Shown here: piece after piece, positions 41,055 to 50,041 of the stretch | Numbering within the stretch: the stretch's first letter is position 1 | Layout of the letters: every line of letters begins with the position of its first letter | Assembly: GCA_017470055.1 (NCBI GenBank) | Contig: JAFUFD010000073.1 | Span: 1 to 57,950 of the forward strand | Reading direction: 5' to 3' | Length of the DNA: 57,950 nt | Source: Prevotella sp. | GTDB taxonomy: Bacteria; Bacteroidota; Bacteroidia; Bacteroidales; Bacteroidaceae | The notes under the pieces: generated by a model | The model's database searches: none | Told to the model about the DNA's origin: nothing | Seen by the model: only the letters and a program-made list of their open reading frames with translations | Position numbers and translations under genes: made by a program

Positions 41055-42125
41055 TTATTTGTCTTGTCCACTGAATTGCTTGATGCGCTGCTCCTCAGAG
41101 AGTTTGCAGATCAGTAGCGTGTCATCATTCTCAGCCACGATATATCCATCGAGTCCTTGGATGACGACTTTCTTCTCCTGAACGGTATGCACCATACAGT
41201 TGTGTGACTCTATCATCGTGATATCCTGTCCGATACAGGCATTTCCGTAGAGATCCTGTTTGGTGTTTTGCTGCAACGAGCCCCAAGTGCCTAAATCACT
41301 CCATCCGAAGTCAGCGGGACATACAAAGATCTCCTCTGCTTTCTCCATGATAGCATAGTCGACAGAGATGTTCTCACACTCAGGGAACAGACGGTCGATT
41401 TCCTCTTGCTCCTTGTCGGTGCCATAGACGGGTAGTAGTGACTCGAAGATTTTAGCCATAGTAGGCTGGTAGATTCGGAAGGCATTGACAATAGTGCTTA
41501 CATTCCAGATGAAGATACCGGCATTCCAGAAATAGTTGTTCTTGCTGATATATTGTTTCGCCGTCTCCAAATCGGGTTTCTCACGGAACGAGTCGACACG
41601 GAACACTCCCTTGTTGCGGAGAGAGTTACTCGACAAGGCTGCCTGAATATAGCCATATCCCGTCTCTGGACGAGATGGTTTCATGCCCAGCGTGACAATG
41701 GCGTCGCTGTCACTGGTGAATGCCATACATTCCGAAATAATACGCCGGAACTCACTGGTGTCCAGTACGATATGGTCACTGGGAGATACTACGATATTTG
41801 CTTTTGGGTCAGATGACTTGATGCGCCAACTGACATAGGCGATACAAGGGGCAGTATTACGGCGGCAAGGTTCACAGAGGATGTGGTTACGAGGAATTTC
41901 AGGCAACTGCTGAGACACGGTATCCACATATTTCTGGTTGGTCACTACCCAGACATTCTCATGGGGTATGATGGTCTCGAAGCGATCTACGGTTAATTGG
42001 AGCAGTGTCTTACCAGTACCCAGCACATCGATAAACTGCTTGGGATTCTCTGCGGTGCTCATAGGCCAGAAACGGCTTCCTACGCCTCCTGCCATGATGA
42101 CCAGATGGTTGTTGATTCTTGCCAT
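41055..42125 (-). CDS. manC: Mannose-1-phosphate guanylyltransferase
   Basis: A 356-residue nucleotidyltransferase without the C-terminal isomerase domain of long ManC proteins. Motifs: 'IMAGGVGSRFWPMS', with the GTP-binding Gly and Arg, 'NPKQFIDVLG', 'ILCEPCRRNTAPCIAY', 'VVSPSDHIV' and 'FREKPDLETA'. The reaction is Man-1-P plus GTP to GDP-mannose, for polysaccharide and glycoprotein synthesis. ATG 42125 was chosen because it starts the nucleotide-binding strand. It can draw on Man-1-P from the GH130 enzyme of the mannan locus, though the genes are far apart. A promoter-like TATATTTG is at 42151-42158. Confidence 0.88.
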   Translation of the reverse strand: MARINNHLVIMAGGVGSRFWPMSTAENPKQFIDVLGTGKTLLQLTVDRFETIIPHENVWVVTNQKYVDTVSQQLPEIPRNHILCEPCRRNTAPCIAYVSWRIKSSDPKANIVVSPSDHIVLDTSEFRRIISECMAFTSDSDAIVTLGMKPSRPETGYGYIQAALSSNSLRNKGVFRVDSFREKPDLETAKQYISKNNYFWNAGIFIWNVSTIVNAFRIYQPTMAKIFESLLPVYGTDKEQEEIDRLFPECENISVDYAIMEKAEEIFVCPADFGWSDLGTWGSLQQNTKQDLYGNACIGQDITMIESHNCMVHTVQEKKVVIQGLDGYIVAENDDTLLICKLSEEQRIKQFSGQDK

Positions 42126-42150
42126 AATAATTTTATTGTTAATTATTCGG

Positions 42151-42158
42151 CAAATATA
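42151..42158 (-). promoter_or_regulatory. -7 element of manC-ptb-buk
   Basis: TATATTTG on the minus strand at 42158-42151, 25 nt before the manC ATG. This suggests that the three genes are transcribed apart from the glnS operon. Confidence 0.5.
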
Positions 42159-42184
42159 CAAATAATATTTGAAAAGAACGAATC

Positions 42185-42811
42185 TTACTGTTTTTTTCTT
42201 CTCAAGAAGTGACGAATCGTGAGATAAACGATCGCCAATAGGACGACAGCGATGATGATAATCTTGATGTATTCGGCATATTCGCTGATCTTGTCATTAA
42301 GTTGCTCCTCGGGCACGATAGCATGCAGATACCATCCTAAGGCGGCAAGAATACTATGCCAAACACCGGCACCAATCGTGGTGTAGAGCAGGAACTTCCA
42401 ATAGTTCATCTTCGCCAGACCAGCAGGAATGGAGATGAGATGGCGGATGCCAGGGATTAATCGCCCGGTCAGGGTTGCCACGATACCATGGTCGTCAAAG
42501 TATTTCTCACTCTTCTCCACCTTCTCCTGATTCAGTAAACACATCTTGCCCCACTTGCTGTTTGCAAAACGGTAAATGACGGGTCTGCCCACATAATAGG
42601 CAACCAGGTAGTTGATGGAGGCCCCCAAGTCGGCTCCAATAGTGGCAAATAGTATCACCAGGAAGACATCGAGGTTGCCTCCTGCGGCATGATAGGCAGC
42701 AGGTGTCACTACGAACTCAGAGGGGACGGGCACCACCGTACTCTCAAGAAGCATCAGAAACAAGATAGTTCCGTAGTTGAGGTTGGAGAGAAGGGAAGAG
42801 ATGAGATTCAT
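42185..42811 (-). CDS. DedA-family membrane protein
   Basis: A 208-residue membrane protein of the DedA/SNARE-associated family. Landmarks are the N-terminal 'ESTVVPVPSEFVV' re-entrant segment (Glu and Pro), 'GADLGASINYLVAYYVGRP', and 'GIVATLTGRLIPGIRHLISIPAG' with the family's GRxxPxxR pattern. Members of this family act as lipid-carrier transporters, among them undecaprenyl phosphate recyclers. The start overlaps the TPR gene by 4 bases. Confidence 0.88.
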   Translation of the reverse strand: MNLISSLLSNLNYGTILFLMLLESTVVPVPSEFVVTPAAYHAAGGNLDVFLVILFATIGADLGASINYLVAYYVGRPVIYRFANSKWGKMCLLNQEKVEKSEKYFDDHGIVATLTGRLIPGIRHLISIPAGLAKMNYWKFLLYTTIGAGVWHSILAALGWYLHAIVPEEQLNDKISEYAEYIKIIIIAVVLLAIVYLTIRHFLRRKKQ

Positions 42812-44232
42812 TGTTTCAATTTGTGATAGATATAACTATAATAGTCTTTTGCAGCCAGTTCCTCAGGAAACAAGCGTCCCAGTACTAGTCGTGCCTCTTG
42901 TGGGTCGTTCTCAACTGCCATGCGGAGATAATACAGGAAGTCCTCTGTAAATCCCAAATCCCAACAGCATAGCGCCATGTAGGAATAGGCAAGTTTATGG
43001 TCTTCGGTAGGAAATATCGAGAAAAACTTTTGGAAGAGGTCATAGGCGGCCCTGACATATCTGTTCTCATAGAGGGAGATAATGATACGCAAGATGGTAA
43101 GAGGGTCATTTTGTGAGCGTTTAATGGCATTCCTAAACACCTTCTCCGCCTCGTCGACACAATCGTTTTCCAGATAAACATGTCCCTTTAGCACGAGAAT
43201 CTCGATGGAATCGCATTTCAAGTCTAATGCCTTGTCAATATAACTGATAGCCTCGTCTTTCCGTTGAAGAGCACTATAACAGAGTGCAATTTCTTGGTAT
43301 ATCTGTAGAAGAGGAGATGAGTCAGTACCGCAGAGTGCCAATGCTTGTTGAAGAACCTCTATTGCCTCCTCATGGCGGTTAAGGTTTACCAGGCAGGAAC
43401 CCTTGTGCAACAGACATAACTCATCAGAATGATTGACGGTAGCATAACGGTCGAAATAGCGAATCGCCTCCTCATAATTGCCTGTCTGGTAGAGAACATT
43501 TGCCTTTGTCATTAGGGCATCAGTATCTTCAGGGTTGATGGCTAATGAGAAATCGCAACTAGTTAACGCCCCCATATAGTCCTTATCTAAAAATTGTGCA
43601 TTAGCAAGGGAATCCCAGTATTGCGTAGAGTAGGGATCCTCGTCTAAGAGTTCAGTAAAAATACGTTTACATTCTTTGTAGTTTCGTATTCCAAAGAGGG
43701 CATGCCCCATCAGTTCTTTAAAGGCATTACTGTCGTTCCCCTTGGAGCGCATCAGCCATTCGTACGCTTTGTCACTCAACTCATATGCGAAATAGATGTT
43801 CGCCACGTCCATGATGAAGTCCTCATATTCTTCGGGTGGAACTGTCATAAAGTAGTCACGTAGGTAGGCATCTGCCTCATCTTCCCGCTCCTGTGCTATC
43901 AACAGTTCCGCCTGCATATAGTGATAGTCGGGATCGTCCTTGCTCTCAATCTGCTCGATACATTCCTTTGCCAAGTCGATATCTCCATCCGTCAGAGCCT
44001 GACGTGCCTTGAAAACGTTGGGCTGGGTGGCATTGGGGTATACCGATAGCGCATATTCTATCACCTCACTGGCTTTGTCGTCATAGCCATTGATATGATA
44101 GTAGTCTGCGATATCTGCCAAATCATCGGCATCCATAAAGGCAGGATGTCCCGAATTGAAAGACTCCTCGAATGTGCTCAGGATATTCCTGAACTCCTCG
44201 CTGTCGAAATAAACGTCGCCTGTTCGGATCAT
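42808..44232 (-). CDS. Tetratricopeptide repeat protein
   Basis: A 474-residue protein without a signal peptide, made of about ten TPR-like helix pairs (clear ones at 'DYHYMQAELLIAQEREDEADAYLRD', 'AINPEDTDALMTKANVLYQTGNYEEAIRYFDRY', 'EEAIEVLQQALAL' and 'YQEIALCYSALQRKDEAISYIDKALDL'). It is acidic overall. The gene starts directly after the glnS stop and overlaps dedA. TPR scaffolds bind other proteins, but the partner is unknown. Confidence 0.82.
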   Translation of the reverse strand: MIRTGDVYFDSEEFRNILSTFEESFNSGHPAFMDADDLADIADYYHINGYDDKASEVIEYALSVYPNATQPNVFKARQALTDGDIDLAKECIEQIESKDDPDYHYMQAELLIAQEREDEADAYLRDYFMTVPPEEYEDFIMDVANIYFAYELSDKAYEWLMRSKGNDSNAFKELMGHALFGIRNYKECKRIFTELLDEDPYSTQYWDSLANAQFLDKDYMGALTSCDFSLAINPEDTDALMTKANVLYQTGNYEEAIRYFDRYATVNHSDELCLLHKGSCLVNLNRHEEAIEVLQQALALCGTDSSPLLQIYQEIALCYSALQRKDEAISYIDKALDLKCDSIEILVLKGHVYLENDCVDEAEKVFRNAIKRSQNDPLTILRIIISLYENRYVRAAYDLFQKFFSIFPTEDHKLAYSYMALCCWDLGFTEDFLYYLRMAVENDPQEARLVLGRLFPEELAAKDYYSYIYHKLKQ

Positions 44233-45951
44233 CTACTTGTTGATCTTAGCCCATGTGTCCTTCAAACCGACAGTTTTGTTGAAGACCAGTTGGCTATCTG
44301 TCGACGACTCGTCAAGGGTGAAATAACCAATACGCTGGAACTGTAGGTAGTCACCAGGTTTCTTCTCTGCAAGGTATTGCTCCACATAACAGTTCTTGAG
44401 GACTTTCAGAGACTCTGGGTTCAGGAGTTCACGGAAGTCACGTTCGTCGGCACTGGGATTTTCTACGGAGAACAGGCGGTCATAGAGACGAACCTCTGCG
44501 GGCAGACAATGTTGCGTGCTGAGCCAATGAAGCGTCTTCCCCTTGATTTTACGGTCGGCACCAGGCTGTCCGCTACGTGTCTCAGGGTCATAGGTGGCAT
44601 AGATGGTCGTCACATTACCTTCAGCGTCTTTGTCGCAGGGATGCTCCTCATCACATTTGATAATATAAGCATTCTTCAAGCGCACCTCTTTTCCTGGAGC
44701 AAGACGTTGGAATTTCTTTTCGGCAACCTCCATAAAGTCGTCACGTTCTATCCACAGTTCACGACTGAAGGTGATGGTGTGCGTGCCATCTGCCTCGTTC
44801 TCAGGGTTGTTGATAGCGGTCAATTCCTCTGTTTTCCCCTCTGGGTAATTGGTAATGACCAATTTGACAGGATTCAGAACTGCAGACACACGGCATGCCT
44901 TTTTGTTCAGGTCGTCACGAACGGCAGCCTCCAACAAGGCGTAGTCGTTCAAAGCATCAAACTTGGTGTAGCCGATAGAGTCGATGAAGTTTCGGATGCT
45001 CTGGGCGGAATAGCCACGACGGCGCATGCCACAGACTGTTGGCATACGAGGGTCATTCCATCCGTCGACCAGTCCTTCGTCCACCAGAGCCTTTAACTTA
45101 CGCTTCGACATCACTGTATAGGTCAGGTTCAGACGGTTGAACTCTATCTGGCGGGGACGGTAGTCTTGCTGTCCTTCTTTCTCTTGCAGGAAATCTATAA
45201 ATTTGTCGTAGAGAGGGCGATGAGGCACAAACTCCAAAGTGCAGATAGAGTGGGTAACGCCCTCAAAGTAGTCGCTCTGTCCATGAGCGAAATCATACAT
45301 CGGGTAACAATGCCATTTCGTACCAGTGCGATGGTGGGGAATATGAATGATGCGGTAGATAATCGGATCACGGAAGTGCATGTTCGGATTTGCCATGTCA
45401 AGTTTGGCACGTAATACCATCGAGCCTTCTACAGCCTCTGCAGTGTTCATTAGACGGAACAGGCGGAGGTTCTCCTCTATTGGACGATCGCGGAAAGGAC
45501 TGGGTCTGCCAGCCTGTGTCGGAGTGCCTTTCTGTTCTGCAATCTGCTCCGAAGTCTGCTCGTCGACATACGCCATTCCTTTCTCTATGAGCCAGATGGC
45601 GAAGTCCCACAACTTCTCGAAATAGTCGGAGGCATAAAAGACATTCTCCCAGTGGAAACCTAACCATTTGATGTCGTTCATGATGTTCTCCACATATTCC
45701 GTATTTTCCTTGGTGGGGTTGGTGTCATCGAAGCGGAGATTACAGATGCCTCCGAACTTCTCGGCGATACCGAAGTCCATGCAGATGGCCTTGGCATGTC
45801 CGATATGTATATATCCGTTGGGCTCTGGTGGAAAACGGGTCTGTATTCTTCCTCCATTTTTACCAGCGGCAAGATCGCCTTCCACCATTTGCTCTACAAA
45901 ACTGAGACTCTTTTTCTCTTCGTTCTCAGTCATTTTCTTCTCTTCTGTCAT
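44233..45951 (-). CDS. glnS: Glutaminyl-tRNA synthetase
   Basis: A 572-residue class I aminoacyl-tRNA synthetase. The HIGH motif is at 49-52 in 'PNGYIHIGHAKAI', the KMSKS-like signature is 'VMSKRK', and 'RFDDTNPTKE' is the GlnRS/GluRS segment for ATP and glutamine. The C-terminal beta-barrel anticodon region is complete. It attaches Gln to tRNA-Gln in the cytoplasm. It heads the minus-strand glnS-TPR-dedA unit. Presence of GlnRS fits this phylum, which does not rely solely on amidation of Glu-tRNA-Gln. Confidence 0.95.
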   Translation of the reverse strand: MTEEKKMTENEEKKSLSFVEQMVEGDLAAGKNGGRIQTRFPPEPNGYIHIGHAKAICMDFGIAEKFGGICNLRFDDTNPTKENTEYVENIMNDIKWLGFHWENVFYASDYFEKLWDFAIWLIEKGMAYVDEQTSEQIAEQKGTPTQAGRPSPFRDRPIEENLRLFRLMNTAEAVEGSMVLRAKLDMANPNMHFRDPIIYRIIHIPHHRTGTKWHCYPMYDFAHGQSDYFEGVTHSICTLEFVPHRPLYDKFIDFLQEKEGQQDYRPRQIEFNRLNLTYTVMSKRKLKALVDEGLVDGWNDPRMPTVCGMRRRGYSAQSIRNFIDSIGYTKFDALNDYALLEAAVRDDLNKKACRVSAVLNPVKLVITNYPEGKTEELTAINNPENEADGTHTITFSRELWIERDDFMEVAEKKFQRLAPGKEVRLKNAYIIKCDEEHPCDKDAEGNVTTIYATYDPETRSGQPGADRKIKGKTLHWLSTQHCLPAEVRLYDRLFSVENPSADERDFRELLNPESLKVLKNCYVEQYLAEKKPGDYLQFQRIGYFTLDESSTDSQLVFNKTVGLKDTWAKINK

Positions 45952-45978
45952 GATATATTAAACGTTTAATTTTGTTTG

Positions 45979-46010
45979 CAAAGTTACACAGAATTCTTCA
46001 ATTCCTGCAA
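45979..46010 (-). promoter_or_regulatory. Promoter of glnS
   Basis: On the minus strand TTG (46010-46008), a 21-nt spacer, and TAACTTTG (45986-45979). The ATG is 28 nt away. Confidence 0.55.
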
Positions 46011-46068
46011 TTTCATTTTGATTTTTTGCCATTGTACATAAAAATATGTTATTTAACATACAAAATAA

Positions 46069-46100
46069 TTTGCATGAATGTTTAAAAGGCTGTACCTTTG
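46069..46100 (+). promoter_or_regulatory. Orphan promoter, plus strand, between glnS and mltG
   Basis: TTTG (46069-46072), a 20-nt spacer and TACCTTTG (46093-46100) are a textbook Bacteroidota promoter. No plus-strand gene follows; the mltG gene on the opposite strand ends at 46188. Confidence 0.6.
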
Positions 46101-46106
46101 CCCACG

Positions 46107-46191
46107 TTATCCTGAATACAATCTTTTTACCTTAAAAGGACTAATACCGAATAAAATTGCCCCTCGCTGTGAAGCAAGGAGCATTTTTTAT
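46107..46191 (+). ncRNA. Candidate small RNA
   Basis: Predicted to start near 46107 from the orphan promoter and to stop at a hairpin at about 46158-46184 followed by six T. The stem (TGCCCCTCGCT/AGCAAGGAGCA) has two C-A mismatches on this strand but G-T wobbles on the other, so part of the signal may be the mltG terminator. About 85 nt with no coding frame. Confidence 0.35.
46158..46184 (-). terminator. Terminator of mltG
   Basis: Read on the minus strand, TGCTCCTTGCT and AGCGAGGGGCA pair (two G-T wobbles) around a TCAC loop, followed by TTTTATT. It lies directly after the mltG stop. Confidence 0.6.
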
Positions 46192-47213
46192 TTAATACCT
46201 CTCTCGTTGAGTGCCTTGGTATATTTTGCAGCGTTCTGCAAGTGTTCCGAATAGGTCTTGGCAAAGTTATGGGTACCAGAGAAATCTTCCTTGGCACACA
46301 TGTAGAGGTAGTCGTGCTCCACATGGTTCAGCACAGCGTCAATACCCTTGATGGAGGCAATCTTGATAGGACCAGGAGGCAACCCCTCGTTGACATAAGT
46401 GTTATAGGGACTGTCTACCTTAAGTAGTTTGTTGTAGATACGCTTCAGTCCAAACTCCTTGAGGGCGAACTTGATGGTGGGGTCAGCCTGCAAGGGCATG
46501 CCTTGTCTCAAGCGATTCATATACATTCCCGCAATCATTGGCTTCTCTGCCGTGTTTGCCGTCTCCTCGTCAATGATAGAGGCGAGGGTAGCGACCTCAT
46601 TGGGAGTCAGTGCTATCTTTGTCGTCTTTGCCGTACGCTCTCCATTCCAGAAACGGTCATGCTCCTTCTGCATCCGTTCTAACAGACCGTCAAGGCTCAC
46701 ATTCCAGTAGATGTCATAGGTGTTAGGCACAAACATGGCTGGGATGGTACAAGTGTCGTAGCCATATCTCCCACAGACCTCCTGTGAATAGAGCGCAGAG
46801 GCGATTCTTGCCGAGTCGAGCATGAGTTTCTTTCCTAATATGCTGGCGAGACGGGTCATAGTGCGTGTCTCTGGAATGGTGAGTCGCAAACTTTCTTGCA
46901 GTCCGTTTTTCAGATGGCGGTAGATCGTGACAGCCCCCTCTCCAGGTTTGATGGCGTAGCGTCCTGTTTTGATATCCTCCGCATAACCAGCGTGGCGCAG
47001 CAAAGTCTGTAGCCCAGCCATAGCGGTGGGAGAGGCTATCGGCTTGATCTTGGCAATCACACTGTCTTGGGTGTCGTCCTCATCTATATATAAATAATGT
47101 GTGTCCTCTAACGTCGATACCGAACAGAAAAGGAAGTAGAAAGGCAGTCCTAACGCCAGTATCAGACCGATGATAGCAGGGATAAGGTATTTCTTGGAAC
47201 TGGGAATCTTCAT
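46188..47213 (-). CDS. mltG: Endolytic murein transglycosylase
   Basis: A 341-residue YceG/MltG protein with an N-terminal membrane anchor (residues 10-30), a LysM-like domain and a C-terminal catalytic domain. The motif 'LASIIDEETANT' carries the catalytic Glu217 (aligned with Glu218 of E. coli MltG); 'MYMNRLRQGMPLQADPTIKF' and 'YNTYVNEGLPPGPI' complete the signature. It cuts nascent peptidoglycan strands and fixes their length in the periplasm. It is monocistronic, sharing a short divergent region with the glucanotransferase gene. Confidence 0.92.
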   Translation of the reverse strand: MKIPSSKKYLIPAIIGLILALGLPFYFLFCSVSTLEDTHYLYIDEDDTQDSVIAKIKPIASPTAMAGLQTLLRHAGYAEDIKTGRYAIKPGEGAVTIYRHLKNGLQESLRLTIPETRTMTRLASILGKKLMLDSARIASALYSQEVCGRYGYDTCTIPAMFVPNTYDIYWNVSLDGLLERMQKEHDRFWNGERTAKTTKIALTPNEVATLASIIDEETANTAEKPMIAGMYMNRLRQGMPLQADPTIKFALKEFGLKRIYNKLLKVDSPYNTYVNEGLPPGPIKIASIKGIDAVLNHVEHDYLYMCAKEDFSGTHNFAKTYSEHLQNAAKYTKALNERGIK

Positions 47214-47235
47214 GTCATTTGTATCTTTTTCGTTG

Positions 47236-47243
47236 CAAAGTTA
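47236..47243 (-). promoter_or_regulatory. -7 element of mltG
   Basis: TAACTTTG on the minus strand, 23 nt before the ATG. Part of the divergent promoter region with the element at 47287-47294. Confidence 0.5.
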
Positions 47244-47286
47244 CAAAAAACTCTAAACTCTGCCCCTTAAACTCTAAACTTTTTTG

Positions 47287-47294
47287 TATCTTTG
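47287..47294 (+). promoter_or_regulatory. -7 element of malQ
   Basis: TATCTTTG, 18 nt before the ATG. The upstream element is not clear; the region has a duplicated AAACTCTAAACT. Confidence 0.5.
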
Positions 47295-47312
47295 CCAAAA
47301 AGTTAAGCGAAC

Positions 47313-49952
47313 ATGAAATTAAAATTCAGTATACGCTATCGTACGGCATGGGGAGAGAGCCTGCATGTCTGCATCGCCTATCATAGTCAAGATGGTACTG
47401 TGAGGAAATATAATCTGTTGATGCAAACGGAGGATGGAGAGTTGTGGACCTTAGAGACTGCCGCATTGGAGTCTCGTCAGCACCCGCTGTCCCATATCGT
47501 CTATATATACCAAGTAGAGAACGCTGACGGGGATGTCCTACGGCGGGAATGGGACATGGTGCCACGTATTTACCATTTCGACACGTCGAAAGACTATCTC
47601 TTCCCAGACCAGTGGCATGACATGCCGCTACCGCATCATCTCTATACCAATGCCTATCTGACGATGGTGCAAGGACGTACCAACGAGCATGTGGAGGCTC
47701 TTCGCCTTCCTTTGTTCCGTCGCACGATTACTTTCCGAGTGTCTGCCCCGCAACTGCAATCAGGACAGTCGGTTGCCATCTGTGGCAGCCATCCTGCCAT
47801 TGGCAGTTGGAACACCTCACGCTATCTCCGGATGGAATATGCGGGGCAACACGAATGGATGCTGACCGTCAATGCCTTGGGCATGATATTCCCTATTGAG
47901 TATAAATATGTGGTTGTCAATGATGAGACGCATGAATTAGTCTGTTGGGAAGAGGGTGACAATCGTGTGATAGGTGACAGTCAACTGCCTTCTGCAAATA
48001 GTCAGGAACTTATTAGCGACGGACAGGTATTGGTGCTTTATGGGGAGCAATTGCGCATGCGGGAACAGACATGGCGTGCGGCAGGTGTCGCTGTCCCTGT
48101 GTTCTCTCTGCGTAGTGAGCATTCCTATGGGGTCGGTGATTTCGGTGATCTGAAGCGGTTGGTCGACTGGGCTGTGCTAACGGGAATGAGAGTCATCCAA
48201 CTGCTACCCGTCAACGATACGACGCTCAGCCACGGTTGGCAGGACTCTTATCCTTATAATATTATCAGTGTCTTTGCGCTCCATCCGCATTATATCGACT
48301 TGGAGGCGGCTGGTGCGTTGAAGTCTAAGCAGGTGATGACGAAGTTCCATCGTCGCAGGCAAGAACTGAATGCCTTGTCGTATAGTGATTATGAGGCAGT
48401 AGACCGTGTGAAGAATGAGTACTTGGGGCTGCTCTTTGAAGAGAAGGGAAAGACTATCATGGACAGTCCCGAATATAAGGACTTTGTCAAGAAGAATGAG
48501 GAATGGTTGAAACCGTATGCGACTTTCATTGCCGCCCACTCTCCCCATTCAGCCCATTCCCCCCATTACACCTACATCCTCCAATACCTCCTTCACAGGC
48601 AATTGAAGTCTGCTGCCGACTATGCCCGCTCCAAAGGAGTTGTCTTGAAAGGTGACCTGCCTATTGGAGTCAACCGTGAGAGTGTGGAGACCATGGAGCA
48701 TCCTGTGCTCTTCCATCTTGACTCGCAGACAGGAGCGCCCCCTGATCTGTTTACCTCTCAAGGGCAAAACTGGGGATTCCCCACCTATCAGTGGGGGGAC
48801 GAGTTAGTCGACTGGTTCCGCAAGCGCTTAAAGCATATGGAGCAGTATTTCGATGCCCTTCGTGTTGACCATATTCTGGGCTTCTTCCGTATCTGGGAGA
48901 TTCCAGAGAATGCCGTCTATGGAATATTAGGACATTTCTCACCAGCCCTGCCGTTGACAGTCGGTGAGATAGAGTATTTCGGACTACCATTCCGCAAGGA
49001 CTTGTTTACTCGTCCGTTTATCAACGACCGTTTGATAGAACGTCTGTTTGGGATACATGCGCAATATGTCCGTGACAACTTCTTGGTGCGCAAGGCTTAT
49101 AATCTCTATGACCTGAAAGACGAATGCGACACACAGCGTAAGGTGGAGGCACTATTTGCAGACCGACGAGACGAGAGTAGTTTGTGGATTCGTGACGGGC
49201 TGATGCGACTGATCAGTAATGTACTTTTTGTCGAGGACCCCCGACAGCCAGAGATGTACCATCCCCGCATTGGTGTCATCAATGAGTCAATCTTTGAGGC
49301 GTTGAGCAATGAGGACAAGGATGCGTTCCTGCGACTCTATAACAACTATTTCTATCAGCGTCACTCGATGTTCTGGGGACAACAGGCACTCAAACGGTTA
49401 CCCGCCATACTGAAAGACTCCCGATTGCTTGTCTGTGGAGAAGACCTTGGAATGCTTCCTGACTGTGTGGAGCCTGTCCTCGACCAGTTGCGTATCCTCA
49501 CCTTGGAGATTCAGCAGATGCCCAAGCAGCAAGGTTTCGAGTTCGCCCATCTGGAGGCTAACCCCTACCGCTCTGTATGTACTATCTCCACCCACGACAT
49601 GTCGCCTTTGCGACTTTGGTGGCAGGAGAGTCCCGAGCGTCGTCAGCGGTTCTATGTCACGATGTTGCAAAAGGAGGGACGTGCGCCTGAGCAGTTGCCA
49701 GCCCACCTTGCCGAAGAGATTATCGCGCGTCACCTGTATTGCCCCTCCATGCTCTGCGTTCTCCAGTTGCAAGACTGGCTTGCCATGGATAGTGAACTGC
49801 GTTCGAAGAACCCGCAGGAGGAGCGCATCAATGTGCCCAGTGACCCCTATAACCGTTGGAAGTACCGTATGCACCTCACTATCGAGCAACTTCTCTCCGC
49901 CGACCGCTATAATAATAAGGTGAGAACCATGATAGCGCGCAGCAAGCGGTAG
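47313..49952 (+). CDS. malQ: 4-alpha-glucanotransferase with starch-binding domains
   Basis: An 879-residue protein. Residues 1-105 and 135-250 look like two starch-binding CBM20 domains ('FRVSAPQLQSGQSVAICGSHPAIGSWNTSRYL'). The GH77 catalytic part begins near 256; Asp519 in 'LRVDHILGFFRI', Glu710 in 'VCGEDLGMLP' and Asp762 in 'STHDMSPLR' are the catalytic set. This two-CBM20 layout is like the plant cytosolic DPE2 enzymes and their Bacteroidota counterparts. It moves glucan segments between maltodextrins in the cytoplasm. An unusual low-complexity insert, 'AHSPHSAHSPH', lies at about 408-418. The promoter is shared divergently with mltG. Confidence 0.9.
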   Translation: MKLKFSIRYRTAWGESLHVCIAYHSQDGTVRKYNLLMQTEDGELWTLETAALESRQHPLSHIVYIYQVENADGDVLRREWDMVPRIYHFDTSKDYLFPDQWHDMPLPHHLYTNAYLTMVQGRTNEHVEALRLPLFRRTITFRVSAPQLQSGQSVAICGSHPAIGSWNTSRYLRMEYAGQHEWMLTVNALGMIFPIEYKYVVVNDETHELVCWEEGDNRVIGDSQLPSANSQELISDGQVLVLYGEQLRMREQTWRAAGVAVPVFSLRSEHSYGVGDFGDLKRLVDWAVLTGMRVIQLLPVNDTTLSHGWQDSYPYNIISVFALHPHYIDLEAAGALKSKQVMTKFHRRRQELNALSYSDYEAVDRVKNEYLGLLFEEKGKTIMDSPEYKDFVKKNEEWLKPYATFIAAHSPHSAHSPHYTYILQYLLHRQLKSAADYARSKGVVLKGDLPIGVNRESVETMEHPVLFHLDSQTGAPPDLFTSQGQNWGFPTYQWGDELVDWFRKRLKHMEQYFDALRVDHILGFFRIWEIPENAVYGILGHFSPALPLTVGEIEYFGLPFRKDLFTRPFINDRLIERLFGIHAQYVRDNFLVRKAYNLYDLKDECDTQRKVEALFADRRDESSLWIRDGLMRLISNVLFVEDPRQPEMYHPRIGVINESIFEALSNEDKDAFLRLYNNYFYQRHSMFWGQQALKRLPAILKDSRLLVCGEDLGMLPDCVEPVLDQLRILTLEIQQMPKQQGFEFAHLEANPYRSVCTISTHDMSPLRLWWQESPERRQRFYVTMLQKEGRAPEQLPAHLAEEIIARHLYCPSMLCVLQLQDWLAMDSELRSKNPQEERINVPSDPYNRWKYRMHLTIEQLLSADRYNNKVRTMIARSKR

Positions 49953-50041
49953 TTCACAAATTGCAAAGTCAAGGGAGCCATCACAAATGGTAATGACTAT
50001 CTGTCTGTGAGATTAACCTGCGATGTATTAATGAATACTTC

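Noticed and set aside
46188-47213. Suspected loss of the catalytic Glu in MltG (IIDEET instead of IVEKET)
   Set aside because: The catalytic residue corresponds to the second Glu of the motif, which is retained as Glu217; only the first is changed to Asp.
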